Below are positions 52,617 to 60,625 of a stretch of 64,000 nucleotides of DNA, one piece after another. The position numbers and the translations under genes are program-made. Under the pieces are notes generated by a model, which saw only the letters and a program-made list of their open reading frames with translations, was not told where the DNA came from and did no database searches. Each line of letters opens with the position of its first letter. The stretch's first letter is position 1. This stretch comes from Longimicrobium sp. Lineage in GTDB: Bacteria > Gemmatimonadota > Gemmatimonadetes > Longimicrobiales > Longimicrobiaceae. Location: contig NZ_DATIND010000084.1 of the NCBI RefSeq assembly GCF_035474595.1, positions 1 to 64,000 on the forward strand. Reading direction: 5' to 3'.

Positions 52617-54398
52617 CTACCGCGCCGGATATTCCAGCTCCTCGCGCGTCCAGATCTCGCCGCCGCGGGCGACCAGGCGGACGCGGCGGAGGTTGGCCAC
52701 GGCGGCCAGCGGGTCGGCGTCGAGCACGACCAGGTCGGCCAGCTTCCCCGGCTCCAGCGTGCCGATGTCGGTGCGCCCCATCGCCCGCGCGGCGGTGCGC
52801 GTGGAGGCGACCAGCACCTCCATCGGCGTCATCCCCGCCTCGGCCATCGCGTCCATCTCGCGGAACACCGACGCGCCGTGCAGCGTCAGCGGGTTCCCCG
52901 CGTCCGTGCCCATGGCGATGGGGATGCCGGCGTCGCGCACGCGGCGCAGGTTGGCGTACATCACCTGGCGCTGCGCGGCGATGCGCTGGCGGATGGCGGC
53001 CACGCGCGCCTCGGGCATCCCCGCCGCGGCCGAGTCGGTGAGCGCCGCCTTGTGGCGCGTGTCGGGGTCCACGCACTCCATCGGCACCCCCACCGCGTCG
53101 AAGTGCCGCGCGTACAGCATCACGTATCCGTCCGTCACGGTGAGCGTGGGCGTGTACGTCGCCCCCGCCTGCCGGGCCAGGGCGATGAACTCGTCGTCCA
53201 CCGGCCGGTCGTCCACCGAGTGCACCAGCAGCCGGGCGCCGGCGCGCAGCGCGTCCTTCGCCTGCCACAGGTCGGTGGCGTGCACGATCAGCGGGATCCC
53301 CCCGCGTCGCGCCTCGGCCGCGGCGATGCGCAGGCGCGCCTTGAACTGCGTGGTGTCGGGCGACGGGGGGCCGGCGAGATACCAGATCTTGATGGCGTCG
53401 CTGCGGTTGTGCACCATCATCCGCGCGCCCGCCAGCGTGGCCGAGTCGCTCCCCATGAACACGAACTGGCGCGCCGCCGGCACGTTCACCCAGTGGTCGA
53501 TGGTGGAGAGCAGCGGCCCCGCGGCGGCCACGTGCGGAGCCGCGCTGCTTGCCTCGGCCCGCGCGCGCAGCGCCCACGTCCACGGGTAGCCGCCCACGTC
53601 GAAGGTCGCGGTCACGCCGGAGCACAGGTAGCTCCGGAAGAAGCGCTCGGGGTGCTGCTCCAGCACCGCCACCGTGCTGTCGTACGGGAACCGCGCGCGC
53701 ACGTCCATCGCGTCGGGGCGCCCGTCCGCCCACCCCGTCTGCGAGTAGTGCACGTGCGCGTCGACGAGACCGGGGACGATCCACTTCCCCCGCGCGTCGA
53801 TCGTCTCGACGTCCGGCGCGACCGTGCACGCGCCCACGCACTCGATCTTCCCGCCGCGCATCACCACCGTCGCGTCGGTCCGCGGCGGCGCGCCGGTGCC
53901 GTCCACCACCGTGGCGTGGGTCAGCGCGAACGCGGGCACCGGCTGGTTCCCCGGCGAGGCGAACGCGGTGCTCACCGCCACCTTCCAGCTCCCGTCCGGC
54001 TGGCGCACGATCACCCGCTCGCTCACCCCGCGCGAGGTGGAGCCCTGCGTCACGCGGTAGCGGTAGGTGCCGTAGACCACGCCGGGGGCGACGGGAACGA
54101 CCTCGAAGTGCGTGGCCACCAGCGTGTCCGGCCAGGTGGTGTCGCGCTCGGCGGCCAGCGGCTCGTAGCCGTAGGTCGCGCCGCCGGGGCCCACGCGGAC
54201 CAGACGCGGGCTCTGCAGGTAGTGGCGCAGGTACGCCGCCCGGTCGCGCTGGTGGATCGCCGCGATGTTGCCGCGGAAGGCGGCCAGCGCCTGCGCCGAG
54301 TCCGCCGCGCGCTCGGCCGCGGTCCAGGTGCGCGCTTGGGCGCCGAGGTCCGCCGCCGCCAGCGTGAGCAGCGCGGCCGTCAGGGCGATGCGTCTCAT
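52617..54398 (-). CDS. Exported amidohydrolase with N-terminal DUF4440-like domain
   Basis: A 593-residue protein: signal peptide (about 1-20, ADLGAQ cut), a nuclear-transport-factor-2-like domain (about 25-150, AFRGNIAAIHQRDRAAYLRH YL) and an amidohydrolase (from about 160). Metal ligands: VDAHVHYSQ (HxH), VHATD and MLVHS (later His), and GTDAGNP (last Asp). PGKLADLVVLDADPLA is the amidohydrolase tail motif. It may hydrolyse amide bonds of peptides or hydantoins in the envelope. An NTF2-like domain fused in front is unusual. Single gene. Confidence 0.85.
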   Translation of the reverse strand: MRRIALTAALLTLAAADLGAQARTWTAAERAADSAQALAAFRGNIAAIHQRDRAAYLRHYLQSPRLVRVGPGGATYGYEPLAAERDTTWPDTLVATHFEVVPVAPGVVYGTYRYRVTQGSTSRGVSERVIVRQPDGSWKVAVSTAFASPGNQPVPAFALTHATVVDGTGAPPRTDATVVMRGGKIECVGACTVAPDVETIDARGKWIVPGLVDAHVHYSQTGWADGRPDAMDVRARFPYDSTVAVLEQHPERFFRSYLCSGVTATFDVGGYPWTWALRARAEASSAAPHVAAAGPLLSTIDHWVNVPAARQFVFMGSDSATLAGARMMVHNRSDAIKIWYLAGPPSPDTTQFKARLRIAAAEARRGGIPLIVHATDLWQAKDALRAGARLLVHSVDDRPVDDEFIALARQAGATYTPTLTVTDGYVMLYARHFDAVGVPMECVDPDTRHKAALTDSAAAGMPEARVAAIRQRIAAQRQVMYANLRRVRDAGIPIAMGTDAGNPLTLHGASVFREMDAMAEAGMTPMEVLVASTRTAARAMGRTDIGTLEPGKLADLVVLDADPLAAVANLRRVRLVARGGEIWTREELEYPAR

Positions 54399-54568
54399 CG
54401 GGAGATGCCGTTCAGGGGAGTGGGAGATGGGAAGATCGGGAGAAGACTACGCCCGCCGCCGGCCCCCTGCAATCCGCGCTCGATTCCGGGGTTCGGCCTT
54501 GCATCCCCCCCAACCTCGCCACGATCCTTCCGCCCACGCGTCGGTGCCGCCGAATGCGCCGGAATGAT

Positions 54569-54629
54569 GTCCGCGAAGGCGCCGCGAAGGCGGACTGCGT
54601 GCCGTTGTAGCCGCGAGTTTTTCAGTCGC
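54569..54629 (+). repeat. Double-hairpin intergenic element, Y-type copy 5
   Basis: GTCCGC...GCGGAC first stem with an internal duplicated GCGAAGGC; linker GTGCCGTTGTAGCC; second stem region GCGAGTTTTTCAGTCGC is imperfect. A degraded copy. Confidence 0.75.
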
Positions 54630-54661
54630 CCTTGGGATCCAAGGGGGCGATACGCAAAAGC

Positions 54662-54693
54662 AGAGGCGAGACGGAATCCCCCGTCTCGCCTCT
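54662..54693 (-). terminator. Terminator of the M23 peptidase gene
   Basis: AGAGGCGAGACGG and CCGTCTCGCCTCT pair around a short loop, with T-rich flanks on either side. About 35 nt past the minus-strand stop at 54728. Confidence 0.8.
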
Positions 54694-54727
54694 TGTTTTC
54701 CCTGTCCCCTGTAACCTGTCCCCCGGG

Positions 54728-55648
54728 TCAGTCCGGAATCGCGTCCGCCACGATGAAGTTCAGCGGATCGACCTGCTTGCCGTCGATCTCCACCTCGTAG
54801 TGCAGGTGCGGGCCCGAGACCAGGCCGGTGGCGCCGACCAGCGCGATCAGGTCGCCGCGCTTCACCTCCTGGCCGGTGTGCACCAGCAGGCGGCTGGCGT
54901 GCGCGAAGCGCGTCACGTAGCCGTAGCCGTGGTCGATCTCCACCATGTTGCCGTAGCCGTTCCCCCTGTTCCCCGCGAAGCGCACCACGCCGTGCGCCGG
55001 GGCCATGATCGGCTCGCCCACCCGCGCGGCGATGTCGATCCCCTTGTGCGGGCGGGTGATGTGCAGGACGGGATGGTAGCGGCCGGGGCTGAACAGCGAG
55101 GAAAGCGGCCCGCGCGCGGGGGCGATGGTGGGGGTGCTGGCCAGGCGGTCGCGGTTGCGCTGCAGCGCGGTGAGCGCCTGGTCCATGCTGGTGCGCAGCT
55201 GGCTGGCCCGGCGCGTCAGCGCGTCCAGCGTGGTCGACGCGTCGCTGATGCGGCCGCCCACCTCGGGGTTCAGGTGCATCAGCGCCTGCTCGGCCACGCT
55301 GCGCGTGGTCCCCGTCCGCGGGTCGGACGTGAGCGCGTTCAGCCCGCTCATCACCCGGTACTGCTCGTCCTTCTGGCCCAGCGTCTCGATGGACCGGTTC
55401 AGCTGGTCCATCTCCTGGCGCATCTGGTTCACCTCGGCCGCCAGCAGCTCGTTCTCGCGGCGCAGCGACCCGGCACGCACGTGCTGGCTCTGCTTGACGA
55501 AGAAGGCGACGGTGAAGGTGCCCAGGAGGAAGACCACGAGGAGGATGGCCGACACGACGGCGCGCACGTCTTTCCACGCGACCTGGAAGGAGCGTACGCG
55601 CTCGTTGTCGTGCGGGACGAGCATGAGCGTCCAGCGGGATCCTGGCAT
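54728..55648 (-). CDS. M23-family peptidoglycan peptidase (LytM-like)
   Basis: A 306-residue protein. N-terminal transmembrane anchor at about 35-55 (AVVSAILLVVFLLGTFTVAF) without a cleavage site. A coiled coil follows (about 65-110, RRENELLAAEVNQMRQEMDQ LNRSIE). The C-terminal M23 domain has the metal motif HKGIDIAA with first His/Asp, and HLHYEV with the last HxH, plus HGYGYVTRFAHAS. All ligands are present, so it is probably active rather than a regulatory EnvC/NlpD-like protein. It would cut peptide cross-bridges from the periplasmic face. Start at 55648. Confidence 0.9.
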   Translation of the reverse strand: MPGSRWTLMLVPHDNERVRSFQVAWKDVRAVVSAILLVVFLLGTFTVAFFVKQSQHVRAGSLRRENELLAAEVNQMRQEMDQLNRSIETLGQKDEQYRVMSGLNALTSDPRTGTTRSVAEQALMHLNPEVGGRISDASTTLDALTRRASQLRTSMDQALTALQRNRDRLASTPTIAPARGPLSSLFSPGRYHPVLHITRPHKGIDIAARVGEPIMAPAHGVVRFAGNRGNGYGNMVEIDHGYGYVTRFAHASRLLVHTGQEVKRGDLIALVGATGLVSGPHLHYEVEIDGKQVDPLNFIVADAIPD

Positions 55649-56105
55649 CTCTCGTTGGGTGCTGCTGACGAGGCGCCGAGACGGCGTCCCCGATCTGTGT
55701 AAGTGATGCGGAGGTGCGATGATAAGCCCACTCCGCGGGGGAGTCAACCTTCGCGTTCCCCCCGGCCCGTGCGGAAGCGCCTCTCGGGCGGCGCGCAAGC
55801 CGTTGTGGATCGGCCTTTTGCGCCGCGGATGAGGGGCAGATGAAAGGGTGGCCGGAAGAAGCGTCCCCACACAGCCGCTCCTCCCGTCCACCCTTTCCCC
55901 CGCACGGCGTGTCCTCCGCGGCCACGCCGTGCTTCCTTCGCCGGGGAGAAAAGGCAACGACCGTTCCCCCGTCCGCCGACGCGCACAAGATGATGGGGGA
56001 CAAGAAGATGGCGGGGGATGCGCATGCCCCGCGCGCCTCCCCCGCCGGTGCATCTTGCAGGATCCTTTGCGTCTCGCAATCTGATACTGCGATTCTTGCC
56101 GACTG

Positions 56106-56441
56106 CTACAAAGATGCGGCGCCCGCCATCATCCCCATCTCCGCGGACGCGACCTCGTGGTGGCGCACGAAGGGCTCCAGCGTGAGCAGAAGCTCGTAGT
56201 CGCGCGGATAGTAGCGGGCGCGCTCCGGGTCGTCGCCCGCGAAGGCGCGCACGTCGTCCATCCCGTCCCAGAAGGAGACGAAGACGAATTCCGCGCGCCC
56301 CTCCCGCTCGCCGCGCAGGATCACGACGCCGCGGTTGCCGGGGAGCGCGCGGCAGTCCTTCTCCCCCGTCTCGCGCAGGTACCGTTCGTATGCGTCCGCG
56401 TCTTCCGCGCGCGTCTCGCCGCGCCAGGTGCGTGCGATCAT
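56106..56441 (-). CDS. ABM-domain protein (antibiotic biosynthesis monooxygenase-like)
   Basis: A 111-residue single domain: MIARTWRGETRAEDADAYERYL, then NRGVVILRGEREGRAEFVFV SFWDGMDDVRAF. The ferredoxin-like fold of ABM proteins, which include small quinone-forming oxygenases and heme-degrading enzymes. The start (ATG 56441) overlaps the EamA gene stop by 4 nt, so it is the last gene of a three-gene operon. Confidence 0.78.
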   Translation of the reverse strand: MIARTWRGETRAEDADAYERYLRETGEKDCRALPGNRGVVILRGEREGRAEFVFVSFWDGMDDVRAFAGDDPERARYYPRDYELLLTLEPFVRHHEVASAEMGMMAGAASL

Positions 56442-57421
56442 GGCTGTCTCGCTTTCCCGCGCGGGCGGCGCGCGGCTCGGGTGGATGCGGGCGCGGCGGG
56501 CGGACGGAGCGCCTCCGCCGGCCGCGGCTGCGCGCGGATGCCGGTGATGACGAGCACCACCGCGGCCACGATGGCCAGCGCCGCCAGCGCCATGCGCCCG
56601 GTCAGCGGCTCATGCAGGAAGACGGCGCCCAGCAGGACGGCGACCAGCGGGTTCACGTAGGCGAAGGAGAGCGCGCGGCTGGGCCCCTCCAACTCCACCA
56701 GCCAGCTGTAGGCGGTGAAGGCCACCACGCTGCCGAAGACGATCAGGTACAGCAGCGCCCCCGCGGCCACCGGCGTCACGTCGGAGAGCGCCCGGCGCGA
56801 CGGCTCGCCCGCGATCGCGGAGGCGACCAGCAGGAGGACGCCGCCGCCCAGGAGCGGCATCCCCGCCGCGTACAATTGCGACTTCGGCTTGCGCGGTCCG
56901 GTGAAGTACAGCGTCCCCACTCCCCACGCGGCGGCGGAGACGACGAGCACGGCCGCGCCCAGCGGGTCGATGCCGCCCGCGCCCGTCCCCACCAGCAGCG
57001 CCACGCCGCCCAGCCCGATGCCCACCCCCGCCCACGCCCGCCACGTCGCGGCGATGACGCCCAGGAGCGAGCCGGCCAGCAGCACCCAGAAGTGCTCGGT
57101 GGCGATCATCAGCGCCGCCGGGCCGCTGGCCACGCGCTGCTCGGCCCAGAACAGGCCGCCGTGGCCGATCAGGAAGAACAGCACCCCGGTCGCCAGCGCC
57201 GCGGCGGCCTGCGGGCGGCGGGGGCGCTCGTCGCCCCGCGCGAGCGCCCAGCCGAGCAGGATGCCGCCCGCGACCACGGAGCGCACGCCGGCCAGCAGCA
57301 GCGGCGGAACGACCGCCACGGCGGTGCGGATGGCCAGGTAGGTCGATCCCCAGATGATCCACGTGGCCGCGTACGCGCCCAGCCGCAGCACGCCGAACGC
57401 GCGCACCCGCCGCGCGATCAC
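56438..57421 (-). CDS. EamA/DMT-superfamily exporter
   Basis: A 327-residue protein with ten membrane segments and a duplicated EamA fold: WIIWGSTYLAIRTAV at the start, and SYSW... SVVAFTAYSWLVELEGPSRA LSFAYVNPLVAVLLGAVFLHEP, typical of drug/metabolite transporters. It likely exports amino acids or small drugs. GTG start overlaps the previous stop (GTGA). Middle gene of the operon between a small protein and an ABM protein. Confidence 0.85.
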   Translation of the reverse strand: MIARRVRAFGVLRLGAYAATWIIWGSTYLAIRTAVAVVPPLLLAGVRSVVAGGILLGWALARGDERPRRPQAAAALATGVLFFLIGHGGLFWAEQRVASGPAALMIATEHFWVLLAGSLLGVIAATWRAWAGVGIGLGGVALLVGTGAGGIDPLGAAVLVVSAAAWGVGTLYFTGPRKPKSQLYAAGMPLLGGGVLLLVASAIAGEPSRRALSDVTPVAAGALLYLIVFGSVVAFTAYSWLVELEGPSRALSFAYVNPLVAVLLGAVFLHEPLTGRMALAALAIVAAVVLVITGIRAQPRPAEALRPPAAPASTRAARRPRGKARQP

Positions 57422-57726
57422 CGGCACCCCGCGGCCGCACCGCCGAACAGCAGCTCGAGCGGGTGATGCACGCACGGCACCGCGACCCGCCGCGCGCGCT
57501 GGGAGCCGGTCGACGGGAAGATGCGGCGGAGCGGGAATCCGGCTTCCGGCGCGGGCGGGGTCAGCCCCGCCGCGGCGTACCACTTCCACCCCTCCACGTA
57601 CCGCCGCCACAGCGCCGCCAGCGGAGACATCGGCCGCGCCGCCGGCCGCACGCGGACGGCGGTAACGGGGTGAAGCGCGGAGTGAAGGTCCTGCAGGACG
57701 ATGTCGACTGCGTCGTCGGGATGCAT
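57418..57726 (-). CDS. Small protein of unknown function, operon leader
   Basis: A 102-residue soluble protein with a GGAGGAGG ribosome site. MHPDDAVDIVLQDLHSALHP and LWRRYVEGWKWYAAAGLTPP have no recognised family. Its stop overlaps the EamA start. It is the first gene after the operator/promoter region. Confidence 0.65.
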   Translation of the reverse strand: MHPDDAVDIVLQDLHSALHPVTAVRVRPAARPMSPLAALWRRYVEGWKWYAAAGLTPPAPEAGFPLRRIFPSTGSQRARRVAVPCVHHPLELLFGGAAAGCR

Positions 57727-57755
57727 CGTGTGCCTCCTCCTGCCCAGGTATCGTC

Positions 57756-57782
57756 AACCTTCAAAGTGACGTTTTGAAGGTT
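57756..57782. promoter_or_regulatory. Inverted-repeat operator AACCTTCAAA-N7-TTTGAAGGTT
   Basis: Perfect 10-nt arms (57756-57765 and 57773-57782). It lies just downstream of the minus-strand -10, across the likely transcription start, so a repressor would block. Further half-sites: AACCTGTCAA (57807-57816), which covers the -35, and GGTTAG (57830-57835). Confidence 0.75.
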
Positions 57783-57787
57783 AGGAG

Positions 57788-57816
57788 ATGATACCGCTGG
57801 ACATCTAACCTGTCAA
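57788..57816 (-). promoter_or_regulatory. Strong sigma70-type promoter of the EamA operon
   Basis: On the minus strand TTGACA, exactly 17 nt, then TATCAT. Near-consensus, unusual for this GC-rich DNA. It drives the gene starting at 57726. Confidence 0.8.
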
Positions 57817-57859
57817 GAGCCATATTAGCGGTTAGTCACCCGATGCAGGATCGCGACCA

Positions 57860-58486
57860 ATGGACGGAATCAACCCCTTCGCGGAGAAGGAGCTGGCGGG
57901 CGGGCACCTGGCGCTCGACTTCGCCAACACGCTGGGCCAGCACGAGCCCGAGCCGCTGAGCGAGTGGCTGCACGGCTACGACGACCTGGTGTGGTGGGGC
58001 CTCCGCGCGGGCGTCGTCACCAAGCCCGAGGCGGAGGCGCTGTTCGCCGCGGCCCGCGCGCGGCCGGGCGACGCGGAAAAGACGTTCGAGCGCGCCATCG
58101 CCTTCCGCGAGGCGCTGTTCCGCGTCTTCTCGTCGCTCGGCGCGGGGGGCATCGCGCCCCCGGCAGAGGTGGAGCGGATGAACGCGGAGCTCGCCGCCGC
58201 GGGGGCACACCTGTGCGTCGCGCCGGAGGGCGAGGGATTCGGGTGGGGATGGCGGGGCGAGGGGCTGGACCGGGTGCTGTGGCCGGTGGCCAAGGCCGCG
58301 GCGGAGCTGCTGGTGTCGGGGGAGCTGGGGCGGATCGGGGAGTGCGCGGGGGACGAGTGCCAGTGGCTGTACATCGACACCAGCCGCAACCACAGCCGCC
58401 GCTGGTGCGTGATGAGCGACTGCGGCAACCGCGCCAAGGCCCGTCGCCACTACCACCGCGTGCGCACCGCCGCGGACGCGGGGTGA
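57860..58486 (+). CDS. CGNR zinc-finger (ABATE) regulator
   Basis: A 208-residue protein: ABATE domain (about 1-140, GGHLALDFANTLG near the start) and a C-terminal CGNR zinc finger, CAGDECQWLYIDTSRNHSRR then WCVMSDCGNRAKARRHY. These are presumed stress-responsive transcription regulators. It is divergent from the EamA operon with an operator between, so it is the natural candidate to bind it. ATG 57860. Confidence 0.85.
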   Translation: MDGINPFAEKELAGGHLALDFANTLGQHEPEPLSEWLHGYDDLVWWGLRAGVVTKPEAEALFAAARARPGDAEKTFERAIAFREALFRVFSSLGAGGIAPPAEVERMNAELAAAGAHLCVAPEGEGFGWGWRGEGLDRVLWPVAKAAAELLVSGELGRIGECAGDECQWLYIDTSRNHSRRWCVMSDCGNRAKARRHYHRVRTAADAG

Positions 58487-58533
58487 TCGCCAATTTCGAG
58501 AAATCAGTTCGTGCATCCGCGCTGCATCGACTT

Positions 58534-58814
58534 GACGTCATCCTGAGGCCGGCCACACCGCGCTCCATCCCTGCACTAATGCATGCAGGCCGAAGGATCT
58601 ATCGCCGCAGCAACACGTGACTCGGCGAGATGCGCTGATTCTTCCGCCGCTTCCGGATGATGCCGGAGTCACGGACGTGGGATGCCGAAGGCGGGTGATG
58701 CAGAACCGCTTGTGAAACTCCGAGGCTCACATGCGGGGCGGGTTATGGATCCTTCGGCCTGCAAAGTCTTGCGTGGAAATGGATTGCGGTGTGGCCGGCC
58801 TCAGGATGACGTCG
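58534..58814. repeat. Nested palindromic repeat, Z-type copy 4
   Basis: Outer arms: GACGTCATCCTGAGGCCGG (58534-58552) with the mirrored arm ending GGCCTCAGGATGACGTC near 58814, the match extending through CCACACCGC. Inner arms GCAGGCCGAAGGATC near 58585-58599 and GATCCTTCGGCCTGC near 58747-58761. This is the most perfect copy. Confidence 0.88.
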
Positions 58815-58874
58815 GGGGGGATGGATGCGTCGATCGCAGTCCCAACGCACTCACGCACTTCCGCGCCATAAAAG

Positions 58875-58904
58875 AGAAGGGGACCGGCTTGTGGCCGGTC
58901 CCTT
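58875..58904 (-). terminator. Terminator of the 58940 gene
   Basis: GAAGGGGACCGGC and GCCGGTCCCTTC pair with one bulge around TTGTG. It lies 36 nt past the minus-strand stop. Confidence 0.7.
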
Positions 58905-58939
58905 CGCGTGTCCGTCCGTTGCGCCACGCGGGCGGGGCG

Positions 58940-59260
58940 TCAGTGCACCGGGTACGGTTCCAGGCGGCCGCCGCGGGACAGCAGGAGCGAGCTCTCGGCG
59001 CCGTCCAGGCGCGAGAAGATGCGGCCGGCGCGCAGCTGCTGCAGGAGCGCGGCCGAGTCGCCGTCGCGCAGGGCGTCGTGGCTCACGTGCAGATAGCGCG
59101 CGCTGCCGCCCTCGCGGAAACGCCACACGTGCCGGTTCCCCTCGTCGCGCGAGGCCATGCGCACCGTCTCCCACCGCTTGCGGGCCTGCCGCCGCAGCAC
59201 CGCGCCGATCTCCCGGGCCACCCGGGCCAGCTTCTGGTGCTCGATCTCGTGATTTTCCAT
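58940..59260 (-). CDS. Small helical protein of unknown function
   Basis: A 106-residue basic protein: ARVAREIGAVLRRQARKRWE, then HVWRFREGGSARYLHVSHDAL. No membrane segment, no known motif. AAGGAA ribosome site. Followed by a terminator, so it is a single gene. Confidence 0.65.
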   Translation of the reverse strand: MENHEIEHQKLARVAREIGAVLRRQARKRWETVRMASRDEGNRHVWRFREGGSARYLHVSHDALRDGDSAALLQQLRAGRIFSRLDGAESSLLLSRGGRLEPYPVH

Positions 59261-59269
59261 GGGATTCCT

Positions 59270-59473
59270 TCATCTGCGGGGGAGCGCGTTCGCGGCCCAC
59301 GGAGCCCCGTCACGCCGCGGGTGCGGGGATGGGAAGTGCCTCCGGGAGCGGTGCGCCACGATTGTATACCCCGCAGTTCGGATTTCGTCCAACCGGATGA
59401 GGATGCGCTTGTAGGGGAATTTGCCGACAAGATGCTTGACATCGACTTGCGTGCCGTTTATAAAGATGTCCAT
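59270..59473 (-). CDS. Possible small beta-grasp-like protein
   Basis: A 67-residue frame. MDIFINGTQVDVKHLVGKFP YKRILIRLDEI then GYTIVAHRSRR have protein-like composition, less GC-biased than the surroundings. The strand-turn-strand start and GYTIVAHR-type ending faintly recall ubiquitin-like/multiubiquitin domains. The ribosome site is weak. The C-terminal 25 residues are Arg/Pro-rich and unconvincing. It may be a remnant or not a gene. Confidence 0.35.
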   Translation of the reverse strand: MDIFINGTQVDVKHLVGKFPYKRILIRLDEIRTAGYTIVAHRSRRHFPSPHPRRDGAPWAANALPRR

Positions 59474-59823
59474 TCCAGACGGTCACTTCCCCGTCGGTTG
59501 CGACCGGAGCCCGCGCGGCTCCTCCCATCAGGATCCTCCGCAAGCCAGTCCGTTTTCGCTTCGCAGAAGATCGGTTCCGCCCGCTCCATACCGTGTTTCC
59601 CTCTCACATCGCCGTTGGCCGTCCCGCGTTCCGGGCCCTCGTGGCCCGTGCCGCCGCGTCCGCGCGTGTGGTTACGGAGCGCTGACGCAGCCGCAGGAGT
59701 TCCCCCAGTGTGCGCCCCGCGGGGGCGCCCAGACGCGCCCGGGCGGCGCGACCCGCGAAACGCCGACCGTGCGGAAGGTCCGCACCGGCGCCCCATCCAA
59801 AAACGCAGCAGCAGGAGTAGGAG
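59474..59823 (+). other. Long 5' leader region of the cold-shock gene
   Basis: No coding sequence seen. It contains GC hairpins (GCGCCCCGCGGGGGCGC near 59717) and ends with AGGAGTAGGAG before the cold-shock ATG. Cold-shock mRNAs often have long structured leaders, so the region may be a thermosensor, which is inference. Confidence 0.4.
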
Positions 59824-60042
59824 ATGGCCCGCTCGACCGGCAAAGTGAAGTGGTTCAACGACGCCAAGGGGTTCGGCTTCATTGAACACGAGGGTGGCAG
59901 GGACCTGTTTGTCCACTTCTCCGCCATCAAGCAGGAAGGCTTCAAGACCCTCACCGAGGGCGAGGCCGTGGAGTTCGACATCGTGGAGGGCCCCAAGGGC
60001 CCGGCCGCGGAGAACGTGACGCGTCTCGGCGCGAACTCCTGA
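59824..60042 (+). CDS. Cold-shock protein
   Basis: A 72-residue CSD protein: [18 protein letters not shown] includes RNP1 (KGFGFI), and [10 protein letters not shown] is RNP2. It binds single-stranded RNA/DNA and melts RNA structure. AGGAG ribosome site. Followed by a terminator (60068-60095) whose whole 3' tail, from the stop codon on, is repeated at 60545-60599. Confidence 0.95.
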   Translation: MARSTGKVKWFNDAKGFGFIEHEGGRDLFVHFSAIKQEGFKTLTEGEAVEFDIVEGPKGPAAENVTRLGANS

Positions 60043-60079
60043 GCGAGCGGGACATCCTCTGAACGCGCGAAAGGCCGCC
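60040..60079 (+). repeat. Cold-shock 3' tail, copy 1
   Basis: From the TGA stop codon to the terminator left arm: TGAGCGAGCGGGACATCCTC then TGAACGCGCGAAAGGCCGCC. Repeated at 60545-60584. Confidence 0.85.
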
Positions 60080-60095
60080 TCCGGGCGGCCTTTCG
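60068..60095 (+). terminator. Terminator of the cold-shock gene
   Basis: CGAAAGGCCGCC and GGCGGCCTTTCG around TCCG, then TTTGTTTA. Confidence 0.88.
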
Positions 60096-60132
60096 TTTGT
60101 TTATTCAGTTCGATCGAAATCTCGGGGCGAAA

Positions 60133-60315
60133 TCAACCGGCGTTCTTCGCCGATTTCGCCGGGGACGTCTGACCGGTGCCGCCAGCGGGAGCCTTGGGAA
60201 GCGTCGTGCGATGGCCATGCGGCACGTGCGTCCGCCGGTCCTTCGGCGCATACCCCTCGTTCAGCGGACGGTATCCGCCCTTTTCGGTCCGCCCGAGATC
60301 ATCCGTCTTGGCCAA
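60133..60315 (-). CDS. Small basic protein, second gene of an overlapping pair
   Basis: A 60-residue protein read from TTG 60315, with AGGAGGTGG right before it. MAKTDDLGRTEKGGYRPLNE GYAPKDRRTHVPHGHRTT is rich in Gly, Lys, Arg and His, ending in Ala/Lys. It overlaps the end of the upstream frame by 17 nt. Unknown. Confidence 0.55.
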   Translation of the reverse strand: MAKTDDLGRTEKGGYRPLNEGYAPKDRRTHVPHGHRTTLPKAPAGGTGQTSPAKSAKNAG

Positions 60316-60441
60316 GCTCCACCTCCTCTTCAGGAATCGCGAACAATTCCAGATACGTGTACTGGTCCTTGGTGAGCAACACCCCGCGTGAGTCTTCGAT
60401 CGGCTCGCCAAAACCGTAGCAGCGTTAAAGGAAGCGTCCAT
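60299..60441 (-). CDS. Small protein, first gene of the pair, split by a frameshift
   Basis: ATG 60441 with GGAGGTG upstream gives MDASFNAATV. A -1 shift at GTTTTGG then gives FGEPIEDSRGVLLTKDQYTY LELFAIPEEEVELGQDG, a far more protein-like sequence than the zero frame, ending at 60299. Either a one-base loss or a programmed -1 shift. No family known. Confidence 0.5.
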
Positions 60442-60544
60442 CGCGCACCTCCGATATGGGATCAAGGTTGGATGGGCCCGAATGTACACTTTACCCCTTT
60501 TGACGCAACTCTCCGTGATTGTAGAATTGCAGTAGTACGGACCC

Positions 60545-60599
60545 TGAGCGAGCGGGACATCCTCTGAACGCGCGAAAGGCCGCCCTTGGCGGCCTTTCG
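60545..60599 (+). repeat. Cold-shock 3' tail, copy 2, with terminator
   Basis: The same TGAGCGAGCGGGACATCCTC tail, with the terminator CGAAAGGCCGCC-TTG-GGCGGCCTTTCG-TTTTCC (60573-60599). No cold-shock coding part precedes it, so it is a remnant of a duplication. It now also lies at the 3' end of the DUF3592 gene. Confidence 0.85.
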
Positions 60600-60625
60600 T
60601 TTTCCAGCAGGCTCGGGTGCGCGGT

